Notes: generated by a model not told the origin, from the sequence alone. Counted from the stretch's first letter, positions 1 through 12,157 are shown. The stretch: 64,000 bases of DNA from Microbulbifer pacificus (GCF_033723955.1 NZ_CP137555.1:3464001-3528000); one strand, 5' to 3'. Numbers and translations are program-made.

Positions 1-140
1 TGCGCTGAGCAGCGGCTTGGGAGGGTGGGGAACAGGTAGCAATGAGATGGGGCGGGAGCCCCGGGCCGTGAACGATCAGCGAATTAGAAACTGTCGTGAA
101 TCGCTGGCACAGCCGGGGTACGAATGAGATTTGCGCTGGG

Positions 141-1802
141 TTACGCGATGGTCAGCGGATTACCGCGCTCGATGATCGCTTTCACGTCCACACCTACCGG
201 CAGGGTACCGGTATTACCGATACCCTGGGCACCCAGGCGCGAGGCAATGAAACCCTCGGCCACAGCACTGTTGCCGGTCTGCATCAACAGGTGGCTCTGC
301 ATGGTCAGCGCCAGCTGGTCGACGATATGCCGCGCGCGGTATTCGATATCGTCCATGCTCGCGAGCTGGTTTTTCAGTTGCGCGATTGCGCGGTCGTAGC
401 GCAGGTCGCTGCCTTTGCTCCGCTCCAGTTCGTCGAACCAGTTATTGAGAACGGCCGGGGTTTTGGCGATTGCGCGCAGTACGTCGAGCGCCTGGATATT
501 GCCGGAGCCTTCCCAGATGGCATTGATGGGGGCGTCACGGTAGAGGCGGGCGGTAATGAAGTTTTCGATCACGCCGTTGCCGCCTAGGCACTCCATGGCC
601 TCGTAGGCGTGGTGCGGGGTGCGTTTGCAGATCCAGTATTTGCCCACCGCGGCGCCGAGGCGCATCAGCAGCTTTTCCCGCTCATCGTCGAGATGGTCGA
701 AGGCGCGCGCCATGCGCATGGTCATTGCAACAGAGCCTTCCACTTCCAGTTGCAGGTCCGCGAGCACGTTCTGCATCAGCGGCTGATCGATCAGGGTCTT
801 GCCGAACGCGCTGCGCTGGCTGGCGTGATAGATCGCCTGTACCACCGCCTGGCGCTGGCCGCCGCTGGAACCGATCATGCAGTCGAAGCGGGTGGTGGAG
901 ACCATTTCAATGATTGCCGGTACCCCGCGGCCTTCTTCGCCCACCAGCCAGCCGAGCGCGCCGCGCAGTTCGATTTCGGACGAGGCGTTGGAGACGTTGC
1001 CGGCCTTGCTTTTGAGGCGCTGTACCTGAATCGGGTTTTTCGTGCCGTCCGGTCGCCAGCGCGGTACCAGGAAACAGCTCAGCCCAACCTCGGTCTGCGC
1101 CAGCATCAGGAAGGCGTCGCACATGGGGGCGGAGGTAAACCACTTGTGGCCGACGAGCTCGTAGCTGCCATCGCCCAAAGGAGTGGCGGTGGTGGTATTG
1201 GCGCGCACGTCGGAGCCGCCCTGTTTTTCTGTCATGCCCATGCCGATGGTGAGCGCGGATTTTTCGGTGTGCGGGCGGTTGCTGGGATCGTAGCCGCGGT
1301 CGGTGATTTTCGGCAGCCACTCGTTCGCCAGCGCAGGCGTCAGGCTAATGGAGGGTACCGAGGCGAAGGTCATGGTCACCGGGCAACCGTGGCCGGATTC
1401 CACCTGGCAGTGCAGGTAATACTTGGCCGCGCGCACAACGTGGGCACCGGGCTTCGGGTCGGTCCAGGGCGCGGAGTGCAGGCCCTCGCTGAGGCCAAGT
1501 TGCATCAGCTGATGGTAGGCAGGGTGGTAGTTGACCTGGTCGATGCGGTTGCCCACGCGGTCGTGGGGTTCGAATTCGGGTTTGTAGTGATTGGCCTGAA
1601 AGCCGCGCTCGATCCACTCGGGGCGACCGCAGATCTCGCCGTAGCGCTGCAGGTCTTCTTCGCCCCAGTGGCCGCCGTTACGTGTGACAGCTTCTCGGAG
1701 TGCGGTATCACCAGCGTAGAGATTGTGGCCCTGCAGGGGCATTGGCTGGTTGAGCACGGTATGGGTGTTGGCGAAGTCGGAAAGCGCTTTTTTATCTGTC
1801 AT
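141..1802 (-). CDS. aidB: AidB-type acyl-CoA dehydrogenase family protein
   Basis: The 553-residue product matches the AidB branch of the acyl-CoA dehydrogenase flavoproteins in length and along its whole sequence. It has the N-terminal NTHTVLNQPMPL segment, the MGMTEKQGGSD flavin-site motif at residues 188-198 and the YRDAPINAIWEGSGN segment near 421-435. In E. coli AidB is an FAD- and DNA-binding protein of the adaptive response to alkylation; a dehydrogenase role on an unknown acyl-CoA is also possible. The gene lies about 200 bp downstream of holA on the same strand and probably has its own promoter in 1803-1999. No Ada-type operator was recognised. The family call is firm and the physiological role is not. 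Confidence 0.9.
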   Translation of the reverse strand: MTDKKALSDFANTHTVLNQPMPLQGHNLYAGDTALREAVTRNGGHWGEEDLQRYGEICGRPEWIERGFQANHYKPEFEPHDRVGNRIDQVNYHPAYHQLMQLGLSEGLHSAPWTDPKPGAHVVRAAKYYLHCQVESGHGCPVTMTFASVPSISLTPALANEWLPKITDRGYDPSNRPHTEKSALTIGMGMTEKQGGSDVRANTTTATPLGDGSYELVGHKWFTSAPMCDAFLMLAQTEVGLSCFLVPRWRPDGTKNPIQVQRLKSKAGNVSNASSEIELRGALGWLVGEEGRGVPAIIEMVSTTRFDCMIGSSGGQRQAVVQAIYHASQRSAFGKTLIDQPLMQNVLADLQLEVEGSVAMTMRMARAFDHLDDEREKLLMRLGAAVGKYWICKRTPHHAYEAMECLGGNGVIENFITARLYRDAPINAIWEGSGNIQALDVLRAIAKTPAVLNNWFDELERSKGSDLRYDRAIAQLKNQLASMDDIEYRARHIVDQLALTMQSHLLMQTGNSAVAEGFIASRLGAQGIGNTGTLPVGVDVKAIIERGNPLTIA

Positions 1803-1999
1803 GGATATTGGTCCGTGCCGTTATTCTGGTACTGATGGGGCAAGCTTAGCCACCCCAGTTGGCAATGCCGAATATCCTAGAGGTTTGTGCCGTTGGAGGC
1901 TTGTCTACGGGCGCCCGATTGATTGTCTAGTTGTGCCAAATTGACAGAAGTGCAATGCAGGAGCGGTGAGTCGCTTCCTGCATCGACCGTGGTGGCGGG

Positions 2000-3004
2000 C
2001 TAAATACTGCGCTTGCCGGAGAGATTCAGGGTCAGCTCCAGCAGTCCTGCCCAGGGGTCCATTTCCTTGCCGCCCTTGATGGCGTTGTCCACCGCGCGGG
2101 CGCGCAGCAGGAAGTTTTCCAGCTGGCGTGGGCGCAGGCGTTGGCACGCAGCCTGGATCAACGGCTGGCGCTTCTGGATACGCACCAGGCGGTTGATCGG
2201 CTGGCCCTGATCCAGCTTCTGCTGGGTTTCCAGCAAGGTGCGGATTTCCCGCGCTATGGCCCACAGCACCACAGCGGCTTCCACACCTTCCGCGCGCAGG
2301 CCCTGGAGTGTGCGCACGGCGCCGGCCGCATCGGCGGCCAGCGCCTTGTCGATCAGGCCGAATACGTCGTAGCGGGCAGAGCTGGCGACGGCGTTGTTCA
2401 TGATATCGGCGGTGATGATGCTGTCCTGTGCCAGCAGTTTCAGCTTTTCAATTTCCTGGCTGGCGGCGAGCAGGTTGCCCTCGACGCGCTCGGCGAGAAT
2501 CTGGATGGCTTCCGGCTCGGCTTCGAGGCCGGCGGCGCGCAGGCGCTCATGTATCCAGCGCGGCATTTCCGTGGCGTCCACGGGCCAGATCTGGATGAGT
2601 ACGCCGCGTTCTTCCAGTGCCTTGACCCACTTGCTGTTGAGCTGGGCGCGGTCGAGTCGTGGTAGCACCAGTAACAGCAGGGTGTCGTCGGCCCCCATGC
2701 TGGCGAATTCCTGCAGCGCTTTGCTGCCCTTGTCGCCGGGCTTGCCGCCGGGCAGGCGCAGTTCGATGATTTTTTTATCGGCGAACAGGGAGAGGCTGCC
2801 GGCGGCGGAGAGCAGTTGTCCCCAGTCGAAGTTGTGTTCGCCGTGCAGCAGGTCGCGTTCAAAGAAGCCGTGTTTGCGCGCGGCGTCGCGGATGCTGTCG
2901 CAGCACTCCTGTACCAGTAGCGGTTCGTCGCCGGTGACGACGTAAATGGGGGCTATGCCCTGGCGCAGGTTTTGGCTTAGTTGCCTGGGGGTTATGCGAG
3001 CCAT
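2000..3004 (-). CDS. holA: DNA polymerase III delta subunit
   Basis: This 334-residue protein is the delta subunit of the clamp loader, which opens the beta sliding clamp during replication. The N-terminal ITPRQLSQNL and IYVVTGDEPLLVQE segments and the overall length fit HolA. It starts 15 bp after the lptE stop, in the conserved gammaproteobacterial order leuS-lptE-holA. It is therefore probably co-transcribed with lptE. Confidence 0.95.
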   Translation of the reverse strand: MARITPRQLSQNLRQGIAPIYVVTGDEPLLVQECCDSIRDAARKHGFFERDLLHGEHNFDWGQLLSAAGSLSLFADKKIIELRLPGGKPGDKGSKALQEFASMGADDTLLLLVLPRLDRAQLNSKWVKALEERGVLIQIWPVDATEMPRWIHERLRAAGLEAEPEAIQILAERVEGNLLAASQEIEKLKLLAQDSIITADIMNNAVASSARYDVFGLIDKALAADAAGAVRTLQGLRAEGVEAAVVLWAIAREIRTLLETQQKLDQGQPINRLVRIQKRQPLIQAACQRLRPRQLENFLLRARAVDNAIKGGKEMDPWAGLLELTLNLSGKRSI

Positions 3005-3019
3005 GTTGGTCCCTTGCCC

Positions 3020-3550
3020 TTAAGGGGTGGCGGGGTTGTCGGTGACGGGCGCGCTGATGTCCAGGCGGCGAATGCGGTCGATGATGCGGCTGATGAGTTC
3101 GCGGCGCATCTCTTCCCGCTGCAGGCGTTCTTCTTCGCCTTTACTGACGACTTCGTTGTCGTCCCATTCCAGGGTGCGGTAGACGTCGGCTTTGGCGTTG
3201 GTGAGCAGGTCGCGACCTGTATTGTCACGCACGCTGTATTCGGCGCTGGTGATGAGTTCATACTCTGAAGCGCGGCCTTTGGCATCCACAGAGACGGTGC
3301 GTTTCTGTTCGATTTCTTTGTGGATGGTGAGGGTGAAGTCAGCTTCGACCGGGGTTTCTGCCAGGGGCAGGCCGCTGGTTTGCAGCAGGCGGGTGATGCT
3401 CTCGGCGAGTTCGCTTCTGGGATCTTCGGTGGTGATGTAGAGCTTGCTTCCGGGTGGGAAGTTTTTCGGTGCGCCGCGGAGGTGCCAGCCACAGGCTGAG
3501 ATTGTCACGGCCAGGATTAAGGTCAGTGTGCGAAGCGTGGTTGTTTTCAT
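3020..3550 (-). CDS. lptE: LPS-assembly lipoprotein LptE
   Basis: LptE plugs the LptD barrel and helps insert lipopolysaccharide into the outer membrane. The 176-residue precursor has a short hydrophobic signal peptide ending in a lipobox (ISAC, Cys20) followed by GWHLRG, which is typical of LptE. The gene lies between leuS and holA as in most gammaproteobacteria. The gap to leuS is unusually large (about 200 bp) and holds a palindromic repeat. A start at 3550 gives a compact signal peptide; a longer upstream frame is not supported. Confidence 0.93.
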   Translation of the reverse strand: MKTTTLRTLTLILAVTISACGWHLRGAPKNFPPGSKLYITTEDPRSELAESITRLLQTSGLPLAETPVEADFTLTIHKEIEQKRTVSVDAKGRASEYELITSAEYSVRDNTGRDLLTNAKADVYRTLEWDDNEVVSKGEEERLQREEMRRELISRIIDRIRRLDISAPVTDNPATP

Positions 3551-3580
3551 CGAGGTCCGTTGGGTTCTTTATTAATTCCG

Positions 3581-3705
3581 GTGGCGGCAAAGCACCGGGT
3601 AAGGGTTTTTGAAACCGCTGTGAATACATCCCTGTACGCTGCGTCGGCAACATCCCTGTTGCCGACGCTTTCAAAAACCCTTACCCGGCACTTTGCCTTC
3701 GCATC
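3581..3705 (+). repeat. ~125-bp structured intergenic repeat, copy 1
   Basis: The element starts GTGGCGGC and ends CCTTCGCATC. The outer arms at 3586-3614 and 3669-3697 are 29 nt each and complementary except for a 2-nt mismatch at positions 8-9. Between them are a small TACA-TCCC-TGTA hairpin (3626-3637) and a 12-bp hairpin (3639-3650 with 3659-3670 region, core GCGTCGGCAA at 3641-3650) also closed by a TCCC loop. Four further copies occur in this window. The copy lies between leuS and lptE on the strand opposite to them. Confidence 0.85.
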
Positions 3706-3752
3706 ACGGTTTTATGCTTCGTAAGCCTGAGCGTTGAACTCGGGCCCTTTAT

Positions 3753-6983
<3,231 letters not shown>

Positions 6984-6996
6984 TCACTCCGGTCAG

Positions 6997-7779
6997 ATGG
7001 AACTGCAGACTGCCCTTACCACCCTGATCATGCCGCCGTTCGCCCCACTGGTGGGGCTATTATTGGCATTTATCTTCTGGTTTTTCCCCGCTTCAACCCC
7101 TGTAGCCAAGCTATCATTGCCCCTGGCTGTTCTGTGCTTCCTCACCTTGTGGATCTGTGCGACCCCGGCTTTCTCCGGCTGGTTGGGGCAGCGTCTTGTG
7201 CACCAGCAGCCGGCGACACCTGCCGTCGAACCGGGCGCGGTGGTGATTCTGGGCGGTGGCCGCTATCGCGACGACGGCGCCGGAACCGAGCGGCTCTCCG
7301 CCATCAGTCTGGAGCGTGTGGCCTGGGCGGTTGCGCAGGCACCGGCGGCTTTGCCGGTATTGGTCACTGGTGGTCGGGTATATGCGGAAGAGAAGGTGTC
7401 GGAGTCGGACCTGATGGCCGATGCCCTGGAAAAACTGTTCCAGCGCTCGGTGACATGGCGCGAGAATTGCAGCCGCAACACAGCCGAGAATGCCGCGAAT
7501 TCGGCGGCACTTTTGCACGATTCCGGAGTCGAAAGCGTACTCCTGGTAACTCACTGGTGGCACATGCCCCGCGCGGCGGAAAGCTTCGCCCGTGCCGGGC
7601 TCCAGGTTCGACCGCTGCCGGTAGGCAGTCCGGGAGAGCTGTTACCCAGAGGCGGGAGCGGCCTGTTGCGCTGGCTCCCCAGTGCGGCGGCGCTGTTGCG
7701 CAGCCAGGTGTACTGGCGAGAACTGCTCGGTGACCAGTGGTATCGCTGGCGAGCGCTGCCGGCGAAGCGCAATTGCTGA
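6997..7779 (+). CDS. ElyC/YdcF-like DUF218 membrane protein
   Basis: This 260-residue protein has two N-terminal hydrophobic segments (about residues 10-35 and 40-60) followed by a periplasmic DUF218 domain. Visible DUF218 motifs are VVILGGG, the RNTAENAANS segment and VTHWWHMPRA. E. coli ElyC of this family is needed for envelope integrity and peptidoglycan synthesis at low temperature, so a similar envelope role is inferred. The ATG at 6997 places the first membrane segment near the N terminus; a longer frame to 6880 would overlap ybeL. Confidence 0.8.
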   Translation: MELQTALTTLIMPPFAPLVGLLLAFIFWFFPASTPVAKLSLPLAVLCFLTLWICATPAFSGWLGQRLVHQQPATPAVEPGAVVILGGGRYRDDGAGTERLSAISLERVAWAVAQAPAALPVLVTGGRVYAEEKVSESDLMADALEKLFQRSVTWRENCSRNTAENAANSAALLHDSGVESVLLVTHWWHMPRAAESFARAGLQVRPLPVGSPGELLPRGGSGLLRWLPSAAALLRSQVYWRELLGDQWYRWRALPAKRNC

Positions 7780-7840
7780 CTGGACGGGTCCAGAGGTTCC
7801 GGATCCGTGCTTGATACGACTGCAACGAATAACTAGTATG

Positions 7841-7882
7841 GGCGCCCTGATCAAAGGTTTCGTTTGAAACTATCCGGGCGCC
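7841..7882 (+). other. Stem-loop with nested hairpin upstream of 7977 gene
   Basis: GGCGCCC (7841-7847) pairs with GGGCGCC (7876-7882). Inside it GTTTC (7857-7861) pairs with GAAAC (7866-7870). There is no following T run, so this is not a standard terminator. It lies about 95 nt before the start at 7977 and could be a 5' leader structure or a leftover 3' end of the previous gene. Confidence 0.5.
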
Positions 7883-7976
7883 GCAAGGACCAGGCTATAT
7901 GCCGGAAGGATCAGGAGTGAACCTCAGATGGCCGAATTGCACGAAATAACAAGATAAAAAACGAGGTAACGTTCAC

Positions 7977-8363
7977 ATGACGGGTATTCCATCTTCCCTT
8001 TCCCCTATTCAGTTACACAATCGCCTGAACCGTCCGGTGTGGATCGGATTCAAGCTGACTCGACGTGGCAAGCGCCAGCTGGTCCTGCTGTCTGCTGGCA
8101 GTGAAAGCGGTGCTCAGCTGAGCAAGAACTTCGAAACCTTCGTCGGGCAGATCGTGCGCGAATTCAAACTGGACCCGAAGCAGACGGATTTCATCGAGTT
8201 GCGGCAGGAACCGCTCAAGGAAGGACAGGCTAACAGCTGGTTCCGCTGGCACGCCCACTGGGTGGGGTCGGCGCCGATGGAATGTAAGGTCGACCCGGTT
8301 ACCTCGGAAGCGGCACGCTCCTACCTGGAAGACGTGCTGGTTCGCAGCAGCGCAGCAGCCTAG
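7977..8363 (+). CDS. Hypothetical protein, 128 residues
   Basis: I do not recognise this protein. It is a soluble, basic 128-residue product with no signal peptide, membrane segment or known catalytic motif. An ATG preceded by GAGGT and a clean rho-independent terminator just downstream support it as a real single-gene unit. The sequence looks like one mixed alpha/beta domain (for example IGFKLTRRGKRQLVLLSAGS). No function is assigned. Confidence 0.7.
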   Translation: MTGIPSSLSPIQLHNRLNRPVWIGFKLTRRGKRQLVLLSAGSESGAQLSKNFETFVGQIVREFKLDPKQTDFIELRQEPLKEGQANSWFRWHAHWVGSAPMECKVDPVTSEAARSYLEDVLVRSSAAA

Positions 8364-8391
8364 CCTGAATTGCCCAAAATGAGATTCAACT

Positions 8392-8422
8392 GAGCCCGCC
8401 TTGCGCGGGCTCGGTGCTTTTT
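8392..8422 (+). terminator. Rho-independent terminator after the 128-residue gene
   Basis: A perfect 8-bp stem, GAGCCCGC (8392-8399) with GCGGGCTC (8405-8412), has a 5-nt loop and is followed by a T run at 8418-8422. It lies 28 nt after the stop of the 7977-8363 gene. Confidence 0.85.
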
Positions 8423-8460
8423 GGATCTCGGGAACTGGTGGGATTATGCGGAGCTGGTGC

Positions 8461-9393
8461 TCAGCGTGGGCGCGAGGATACGTGTGCCCCACCTTTATTG
8501 CTGACCGGGCCGAGCAGATCGGCGAAGGCCTTTTCCAGGGTGGGAAACTGGAAACTGTAGCCGCTGTCCAGTGCGGTGCGGGGCTCCATTCTCTGGCTGG
8601 CCAGCAACAGTTCAGTGGCCATTTCCCCGAAGATCAGCTTCAGTATCCACGCCGGTGTACGCAGCAAGCTGGGGCGGTGGAGCTGCTTCGCCAGCAGACG
8701 GGAAAAACTGTTGTTGGTCACCGGTTCTGGCGCGCACGCGTTAAAGGGCACGCAGAGCTGCCGGTCGATGGCGTGCAACATCAGGCCGACAATATCTTCC
8801 TCGTGAATCCAGCTCATCCAGTGTTCACCGCTGCCCATGGGGCCGCCAACGCCCAGACGGAAGGCTGGCAGCATCTCTGGCAGGGCACCGCCGCGGGTGG
8901 AGAGTACGATGGCGGTGCGCATGATGCCCACGCATATCCCTGCCCGCTGCAGGGGTAGGGTGGCCGTTTCCCAGTCGCGGCAGAGTTCCGCGGCAAAGCC
9001 GCCGCCGGGGCCACTGGATTCCTTCAGCAGGTCGCCGCCACGGTCACCGTAATAGCCCACGGCGGAGCCGGACAACACGTATTTGGGGCGCTGGGGGAGC
9101 GAGAGTATCCACTGTGCCAGGCGCGCAGTGGTTTCCACGCGCGAGCGGCGTATTTCCTGCTTGCGGGCATCGTTCCAGCGCTGGGCGATGGTCTCTCCCG
9201 CCAGGTTCACCACCACATCCACCGGTGCCTGAAGCTGTTGCAGGTCGCGCACACCTACGGCGGTTTCACCGCAGAGCCTGCGCACTTTGTCCGGATCGCG
9301 GCTTAAAACCGTAACGCTGTGGCCGCGCGCCAGCCATTGCGCGCAAAAAAGACGGCCGATCAGTCCCGTGCCGCCAGTGATTAAACAATGCAT
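8461..9393 (-). CDS. TIGR01777-family NAD(P)-dependent epimerase (YfcH-like)
   Basis: The 310-residue protein has an N-terminal Rossmann motif (GGTGLIG, residues 7-13) and the family segments VVNLAGE, GSAVGYYG and WMSWIHEEDI. These are typical of the YfcH/TIGR01777 group of extended short-chain dehydrogenases. Its substrate is unknown. The ATG at 9393 puts the nucleotide-binding motif at the usual place; the frame is open further upstream without similarity. It follows lnt on the same strand after a 285-bp gap and may be transcribed separately. Confidence 0.85.
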   Translation of the reverse strand: MHCLITGGTGLIGRLFCAQWLARGHSVTVLSRDPDKVRRLCGETAVGVRDLQQLQAPVDVVVNLAGETIAQRWNDARKQEIRRSRVETTARLAQWILSLPQRPKYVLSGSAVGYYGDRGGDLLKESSGPGGGFAAELCRDWETATLPLQRAGICVGIMRTAIVLSTRGGALPEMLPAFRLGVGGPMGSGEHWMSWIHEEDIVGLMLHAIDRQLCVPFNACAPEPVTNNSFSRLLAKQLHRPSLLRTPAWILKLIFGEMATELLLASQRMEPRTALDSGYSFQFPTLEKAFADLLGPVSNKGGAHVSSRPR

Positions 9394-9500
9394 AAATGTG
9401 GCATCCGTGCCGCACATTGTCAGGGTGTGCAGAAAATTAGGTATCCGGTTGCGAGTTGGTCGCGCTTCCTGCGCTAGGCCCCGCAATGATTGCAGTCAGT

Positions 9501-9565
9501 GAATATCACCGGCCCGCAAATATCACAGGATAATAGCAGCCGCATTTACCGGTGCGGTGATATTC
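9501..9565. promoter_or_regulatory. Inverted repeat between lnt and the epimerase gene
   Basis: GAATATCACCG (9501-9511) is exactly repeated in inverse at 9555-9565 (CGGTGATATTC), with a 43-bp spacer that also contains AATATCACA. The pair sits 108-172 bp upstream of the epimerase start at 9393. It could be a paired operator or a long-loop hairpin. No known regulator is assigned. Confidence 0.35.
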
Positions 9566-9678
9566 CGCGGATTCGCTGCATCGGAGGTGAAAGCAGGCGG
9601 CAAGCCGGAGCAAAGGGCGCCCCGGATTGTGCACTAATCGTTAGGAAAGCGTTCCTCTACGCGCATTTGTCGCGCAAC

Positions 9679-11253
9679 TCAGTCCGCAATTTCGCGAGCG
9701 AAGACCGCTTCGGTGGTGGTGGCCGGGCGGCGTTGTAGCAGGGCGGCGGCGGCCAGCATCAGTGCGGCCAGAGCTACCAGTGCCCATACACCGATCACCA
9801 TAAAGGGGGTAAATCCGCTGCGCGCCTCGACTTTGCCGATCAGGGTCGCCTGCTCAAACTGTGGCAGTTGCTCGAGAATGTGGCCATTGGGCGCAACGAT
9901 GGCGGTCACACCGGTGTTGGTGCCCCGCACAAGGTAGCGCCCGGTTTCCAGTGCGCGCATCTGTGCCATCTGCATGTGCTGTAACGGGCCGATGGATCGG
10001 CCAAACCAGGCGTCGTTGCTCAGTGTCAGCAGTACCTGCGCCTCCCCACTGCTTTTTGCCACCAGTTGCGGATAGACGATCTCGTAACAAATGAGCGGCG
10101 CCCAGTGCAGGCTGCCCGCGCGCAGTGGTTGCTGCCCCTCCGGGCCGGGGCGAATAAATGAGGTGGGCAGGTTGAAGAATTCAATCGTGCCGCGAATCCA
10201 GTCTTCCAGCGGTACATATTCCCCAAAGGGCACAAGATGGCGCTTGTGGTAGAGCTGCTGCTCGCTGCCGAATACCGCTGCCGAATTGTGCACCACGCGG
10301 CGGAGATCCTGTTCGGTGTCGTAGAGGATGCCGGTGATGAGATCGGTTTCGGTATTTACCGCGTTGTCCTGCAGAGCCTGCATCAGATTCGGTGCGTGGT
10401 GATAGAGCAGCGGCAGCGCGGCTTCCGGCCAGATCACCACATCCACACCCTGCCGCTCGAGATTTTCCGTCGCGGACTGGTAGCGCCTGATGGTCTCGCC
10501 GCGAAATTCCGGCAGCCACTTTTTCTCCTGCGGAATATTCGCCTGCACCAACCCTACAGTCACCGCGCGGTCATCGGCCTGGGTCCACTCGATGTGACTG
10601 AGCAGCAGGCCCGCGGGCCACAGCAGCAGCGCCGCCATGACCAGGGAAATGGCACTGGCGGATTTCCAGGACTCGAAAGCGCGACGTGCGAGTAGCGCGC
10701 AAACTGCCGCGGAAAAGGCCAGCAGCAGGCCGATACCGTAAACGCTCAGTACCGGCGCCCAGCCCGCAAGCCAGGTGTGGATATGTCCGTATCCGGCAAA
10801 CAGCCAGGGAAAGCCGGTGAACATCCAGGTGCGGAGCCACTCGCTCACAAACCAGAGTGCCGCAAACGCCAGCGCGAAGGACGCCGGGCGCGCGCGAAAG
10901 CGGCTGAGCAACATAAACGGCAGCGCAAACACCACTGCCAAAATGGCAACAAAGCCACCGGTGAGAATAACCCCGAGCAGCGGTGATGAATTACCGAAAT
11001 CCGTGATGGAAACGTACACCCAGGAGGCGCCGGTACTGAACAGGCCGAATCCGTAACACAGCGCCAGCCAGTACGTCCCTTTGCCGGTTAATTGCGCAGT
11101 ACCGCGGCCGGGCGCCAGCAGCCAGGCGAACAGCCCCAGGGAGAGCAGGCTGCACCACCAGTAATTAAACGGGGCAAAGGAAAGCGTCAGCAGGCCGCCT
11201 GCAATCAGGGCGGCCAGTGAGGGCAGGGCCAGTGAAGTCAGGTATTTGGGCAT
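9679..11253 (-). CDS. lnt: Apolipoprotein N-acyltransferase
   Basis: Lnt adds the third acyl chain to the N-terminal cysteine of lipoproteins in the inner membrane. The 524-residue product has an N-terminal multi-helix membrane region (about residues 1-215) and a nitrilase-like domain. The Glu-Lys-Cys triad is visible as WPEAA (Glu277), HKRHLVPFGE (Lys337) and LICYE (Cys389). Its ATG overlaps the corC stop (TGATG), so the two are translationally coupled. It serves the several lipoproteins encoded in this window. Confidence 0.96.
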   Translation of the reverse strand: MPKYLTSLALPSLAALIAGGLLTLSFAPFNYWWCSLLSLGLFAWLLAPGRGTAQLTGKGTYWLALCYGFGLFSTGASWVYVSITDFGNSSPLLGVILTGGFVAILAVVFALPFMLLSRFRARPASFALAFAALWFVSEWLRTWMFTGFPWLFAGYGHIHTWLAGWAPVLSVYGIGLLLAFSAAVCALLARRAFESWKSASAISLVMAALLLWPAGLLLSHIEWTQADDRAVTVGLVQANIPQEKKWLPEFRGETIRRYQSATENLERQGVDVVIWPEAALPLLYHHAPNLMQALQDNAVNTETDLITGILYDTEQDLRRVVHNSAAVFGSEQQLYHKRHLVPFGEYVPLEDWIRGTIEFFNLPTSFIRPGPEGQQPLRAGSLHWAPLICYEIVYPQLVAKSSGEAQVLLTLSNDAWFGRSIGPLQHMQMAQMRALETGRYLVRGTNTGVTAIVAPNGHILEQLPQFEQATLIGKVEARSGFTPFMVIGVWALVALAALMLAAAALLQRRPATTTEAVFAREIAD

Positions 11254-12149
11254 CAGCCATCTTCTTCGGTGGGCTTGTCGGAACGACTTACCCGCAGCAG
11301 GTGAATCTGTCGGTTATCGGCGTAGAGCACGCGGAAGCGGAATTCTCCGAGCCTGGTGGTTTCATCGCGTCCCGGCAGATGGCCGAAGGACTGCATCACC
11401 AGGCCACCGATGGTATCGAACTCTTCATCGCTGAACTCGCAATCGAAGTATTCGTTGAAGTCCTCGATCAGGGTGAGCGCTTTCACCACGTAATCGTTAT
11501 CGCTCACCTTGCGGATGAAGCTGTCTTCCTCATCCTCATCGGTCTCGTCTTCGATATCGCCGACGATCTCCTCGAGAATGTCTTCAATGGTTATTACACC
11601 GGAAACGCCACCATACTCGTCGATTACCACCGCCATGTGATAGCGGTTCTCACGGAACTCCCGCAGCAGGATATTCAGGCGCTTGCTTTCGGGAATAATG
11701 CTGGCGGGGCGGATGATGTCTTCCAGGCGGAATTCGTCCACGCCTTTCAGTACCAGCGGCAGCAGGTCTTTGGCCAGCAGGATGCCGCGGATGTCGTCGA
11801 TGCTTTCACCCACCACCGGGAAACGGGAGTGGCCGGATTCGATGATCTTCGGCAGGAAGTCTTTGGGGCAGTCCTGAATACTGACCACCACCATCTGCGA
11901 GCGGGGGATCATGATTTCCCGCACCTGCTGGCTGGATACGTCCAGCGCACCTTCGATGATGGAGAGCGCTTCCGGATCAACCACCTTGTTCTCGGCGGCG
12001 TCCTTGATGATGCTCAGCAGCTCATCGCGGGACTTGGGTTCATGTGAGAAGGCACCCAGTATTTTCTCCAACCAGTTTTTCTCCCCCGATCGGGGGCGGT
12101 TGGAAGAGGAGCTACTTGGGGGTTCGTCGGTGGTCATGGAAGTGGCCAT
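11253..12149 (-). CDS. corC: CorC-type CBS-domain transporter-associated protein
   Basis: The 298-residue protein lacks membrane segments and has two CBS domains followed by a CorC_HlyC domain, as in E. coli CorC (YbeX). Key segments are IMIPRSQM, GILLAKDLLP and VVIDEYGGVSG. CorC was linked to Mg/Co efflux, and the YbeX branch is tied to ribosome and Mg homeostasis. It sits between ybeY (8 bp) and lnt (1-nt overlap) in the conserved ybeZYX-lnt operon. Confidence 0.92.
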   Translation of the reverse strand: MATSMTTDEPPSSSSSNRPRSGEKNWLEKILGAFSHEPKSRDELLSIIKDAAENKVVDPEALSIIEGALDVSSQQVREIMIPRSQMVVVSIQDCPKDFLPKIIESGHSRFPVVGESIDDIRGILLAKDLLPLVLKGVDEFRLEDIIRPASIIPESKRLNILLREFRENRYHMAVVIDEYGGVSGVITIEDILEEIVGDIEDETDEDEEDSFIRKVSDNDYVVKALTLIEDFNEYFDCEFSDEEFDTIGGLVMQSFGHLPGRDETTRLGEFRFRVLYADNRQIHLLRVSRSDKPTEEDG

Positions 12150-12157
12150 ACTCCGCG

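Noticed and set aside
609..1835. Long open frame on the plus strand antisense to aidB
   Set aside because: It mirrors a highly conserved AidB coding sequence and has the His/Gly/Val-rich composition of an antisense frame in GC-rich DNA, with no family signature.
3581..3705. Reading the repeat elements as integron attC sites
   Set aside because: There is no integrase or cassette array, the flanking genes are core genes, and the ends lack the attC core-site layout.
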